Under the pieces are notes generated by a model, which saw only the letters and a program-made list of their open reading frames with translations, made no database searches and was not told the origin of the DNA. Shown here piece by piece: positions 11,853 to 13,119 of a stretch of DNA of 13,119 nucleotides (its first letter is position 1; every line of letters starts with the position of its first letter). The position numbers and the translations under genes are program-made. Source of the DNA: JAJTZA01 sp041744075 (lineage in GTDB: Bacteria; Verrucomicrobiota; Verrucomicrobiia; Chthoniobacterales; Terrimicrobiaceae); the NCBI GenBank assembly GCA_041744075.1, contig JBGTLQ010000391.1:1-13119 (forward strand), in the 5' to 3' direction.

Positions 11853-11882
11853 TATAATCGCGTGACTCATGAAATGATTCAC
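11853..11882 (+). promoter_or_regulatory. -10 box and palindromic operator of the 11888 phd-vapC operon
   Basis: TATAAT at 11853-11858 is a perfect -10 hexamer, 29 bases before ATG 11888; no clear -35 box is seen 17 bases upstream. GTGACTCAT-GAA-ATGATTCAC (11862-11882) is an inverted repeat with 9-base arms (8 of 9 paired), covering the likely transcription start. Binding of the Phd-type antitoxin there would block the promoter. Confidence 0.65.
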
Positions 11883-11887
11883 ACATA

Positions 11888-12127
11888 ATGAAAATTGCCA
11901 CTGTCCGTGATATCCGTACCAAGTTTCCCGTTGTGGAAGGATGGCTTGCGGAGACGGGAATTGTCGCGATTACCAAGTCGGGCAGGATCGTTGCCAAACT
12001 TGTCCCCGCAAAGCCTTCTGATAATGAGCCCGTGTGTTTGAATTTTGCAGAGCGGTATGCGCATGACGGAGGGAAACGCGCCAAATCAACCAACATCTCA
12101 GGGATGCTCATTCGAGCGAGAGAATGA
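11888..12127 (+). CDS. Phd/YefM-type antitoxin (VapB role)
   Basis: 79 residues: MKIATVRDIRTKFPVVEGWL, then G-I-V-A-I-T-K-S-G-R-I-V-A-K-L-V-P, the Phd/YefM pattern of a strand, an L/F-rich helix and the V-x-I-T-x-x-G-x-x-V-A-x-L-V-P hairpin. The C-terminal S-T-N-I-S-G-M-L-I-R-A-R-E tail probably binds the toxin. It overlaps the PIN gene by four bases (ATGA). The upstream palindrome at 11862-11882 points to autorepression. Confidence 0.88.
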   Translation: MKIATVRDIRTKFPVVEGWLAETGIVAITKSGRIVAKLVPAKPSDNEPVCLNFAERYAHDGGKRAKSTNISGMLIRARE

Positions 12128-12570
12128 CTTTTTGCGATTCCTCGTTTTTGGCTTCTCTTTTCGTTGAGAGCGACAAGCTTAATAAATCCGCTTCACGGAT
12201 CGCTCAAAAGTTCATTCATCCCATGCCCTACACCTTGTTGGGGGAACTGGAGTTGTTAAACGCCTTGCGCCGTGGCTTGGCGGAAAAAGCTTTGGATGTT
12301 TCCGCCCATGACACCATCATCAGGCGCATCAACGATGATGAGACAGCCGGTTTCCTTGAGCGACGAAGCATCAATCAGATTGTTCACTTTGAGAAGGCCA
12401 GACAGCTTTCCAAGAAGTTTACCGGGCAGTTGTTCTGCCGGTCATTGGATTTGCTACAAGTCGCCGCCGCTCTGCTTCTTGATGCAGAAACATTTGTCAC
12501 GTTTGATAAAAAGCAGGCAAAGCTTGCTCTCGCCGCCGGTCTAAAAGTCATTCCATACAACGGCGGATAG
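12124..12570 (+). CDS. VapC-type PIN toxin
   Basis: 148 residues. PIN residues: D5 in T-F-C-D-S-S, E41 in L-L-G-E-L-E, D109 in R-S-L-D-L-L-Q-V-A-A-A and D128 in V-T-F-D-K-K-Q. The order and spacing match the second PIN protein at 8936-9394 although the two are only distantly alike. Predicted metal-dependent endoribonuclease. Complete and coupled to its antitoxin, so one of the likeliest active TA modules in the window. Confidence 0.9.
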   Translation: MTFCDSSFLASLFVESDKLNKSASRIAQKFIHPMPYTLLGELELLNALRRGLAEKALDVSAHDTIIRRINDDETAGFLERRSINQIVHFEKARQLSKKFTGQLFCRSLDLLQVAAALLLDAETFVTFDKKQAKLALAAGLKVIPYNGG

Positions 12571-12670
12571 AGGCACGTGGATTTGGATTGCGGGAGGCGC
12601 TTTGCGGGGGAGATAGGACGTCAGAGATCTCGTAACGGGTGGCGAGTTACGAGTCGCGAGTTGAGTATGC
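12571..12670 (+). repeat. Repeat tract downstream of vapC
   Basis: GGCACGTGGATTTGGATTGC, GGGAGGCGCTTTGCGGGGGA, then GATAGGACGTCAGAGATCTC and GTAACGGGTGGCGAG. It is the counterpart of 5853-5905 (GCCGCTTTGCGGCGGAGATC through AGATCTCGTGACGGG). Confidence 0.65.
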
Positions 12671-12680
12671 ATTTTAGATT

Positions 12681-12788
12681 TCTTTCAAAGGATCTCTCGA
12701 CAGCAAGGCGGGTCTTTGTGTCCTTGCTATAACTCTCGATCTCCAAGCCTCTGACGAAAGACTGAATTTCTCTCCCTTGCAGCAATAT
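12681..12788 (-). pseudogene. HepT (HEPN/DUF86) toxin remnant, N-terminal part
   Basis: Minus-strand codons read ILLQGREIQSFVRGLEIESY, S-K-D-T-K-T-R-L-A-V-E-R-S-F-E, the first helix pair of HI0074/DUF86-type HEPN proteins. No start codon of its own remains, and after SFE the frame runs into repeat-like sequence. The catalytic Rx4HxY region is absent. It is fused, out of frame, to the NTase remnant upstream. Confidence 0.7.
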
Positions 12789-12900
12789 CGCTACCAAGCG
12801 TTTCCTGACCACGCGACACAGAACCGAAAACCTGCAATCGTCTCACTGCATGATGCACGCAGGGCTCCTGAAGCAGGGATCTCAGATCCTTCAATGGCAT
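12784..12900 (-). pseudogene. MntA-type nucleotidyltransferase remnant, N-terminal part
   Basis: ATG 12900 opens MPLKDLRSLLQEPCVHHAVR, R-L-Q-V-F-G-S-V-S-R-G-Q-E-T-L-G-S-D-I and then leaves the family: the deletion joint falls between the two Asp residues of the DxD motif. The rest of the NTase and the start of HepT have been deleted. Unrelated in detail to the MntA sequence at 1574 and 10875. Confidence 0.75.
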
Positions 12901-12982
12901 GAGACCATCGTGGCAGTTGTTCAAGCAGTCGTCAAATCTGCAGTCCCTCCCTGGCACAAGGCCCGCCTACTCCACCACAAGC

Positions 12983-13021
12983 AATAAGTGGTTAAAATAA
13001 TTCCTTTAAAATTCCGCCATT
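12983..13021 (+). repeat. Repeat R5, second copy
   Basis: AATAAGTGGTTAAAATAATT then CCTTTAAAATTCCGCCATTG, matching 7612-7651. The rest of 12958-13119 shows no clear gene; an ATG at 13087 opens a frame that leaves the window, too short to judge. Confidence 0.7.
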
Positions 13022-13119
13022 GGCGGCTAACCCGTCTTTCTCAACTGAAGGCAACGGCAGGTCGCGAAGGCTGATAAAATCAGGATCATGATCAAAAGGT
13101 CTTCACTACAGACTGGTGG

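Noticed and set aside
1100..13119. Integron cassette array
   Set aside because: Many TA cassettes with repeats between them suggested it, but genes lie on both strands, no integrase is present and the repeats lack the R-box/L-box layout and GTTRRRY end of attC sites.

Overview
The window looks like an accessory island in a bacterial chromosome of intermediate GC, dominated by toxin-antitoxin (TA) genes in every stage of decay. Nothing here (no rRNA, tRNA or core gene) fixes the taxonomy. The AT-rich GAATTTTGAAT repeats, the GAGATCGGAGGTC-like tracts and the hairpin modules remind me of Verrucomicrobiota and related PVC genomes, but that is a weak inference from style.

Layout, left to right. 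1-1092 (-): a complete family-4 glycosyltransferase, probably the edge of a polysaccharide locus. 1100-1570: repeats. 1574-2122 (+): an MntA-type nucleotidyltransferase followed by only the tail of its HepT partner. 2367-3569 (-): a stand-alone AAA ATPase. 3751-4290 (-): an intact DUF433 antitoxin, a gutted DUF5615 toxin and a carbamoyltransferase scrap. 4350-4845 (-): a four-helix-bundle (S23/IVS-type) gene split by a small GIY-YIG nuclease ORF bounded by inverted repeats. 4977-5746 (-): an intact NTase/HEPN pair. 6031-6500 (+): two toxin/antitoxin stubs and an intact RHH-like antitoxin without a toxin. 6713-7368 (+): a PIN toxin with its antitoxin downstream. 7754-8720 (-): an unnamed NTase-like protein overlapping a small acidic protein. 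8936-9642 (-): Phd/VapC. 9738-10491 (-): a second intact NTase/HEPN pair. 10669-11638: a mosaic of fragments (PRTase-like scrap, second MntA/HepT remnant, DUF433 with a nonsense codon, second carbamoyltransferase scrap). 11888-12570 (+): a second Phd/VapC pair with a clear -10 box and palindromic operator. 12681-12900 (-): a third broken MntA/HepT pair.

Most intact pairs overlap by 4 to 20 bases, as expected for translationally coupled TA operons. Families of short dispersed repeats lie in almost every gap and often mark the exact point where a gene is broken off, so recombination or slippage at repeats probably drives gain and loss of modules here. The most interesting items are the GIY-YIG cassette inside the four-helix-bundle gene, the uncharacterised NTase-like/small-protein pair, and two MntA/HepT remnants that carry the same deletion junction.
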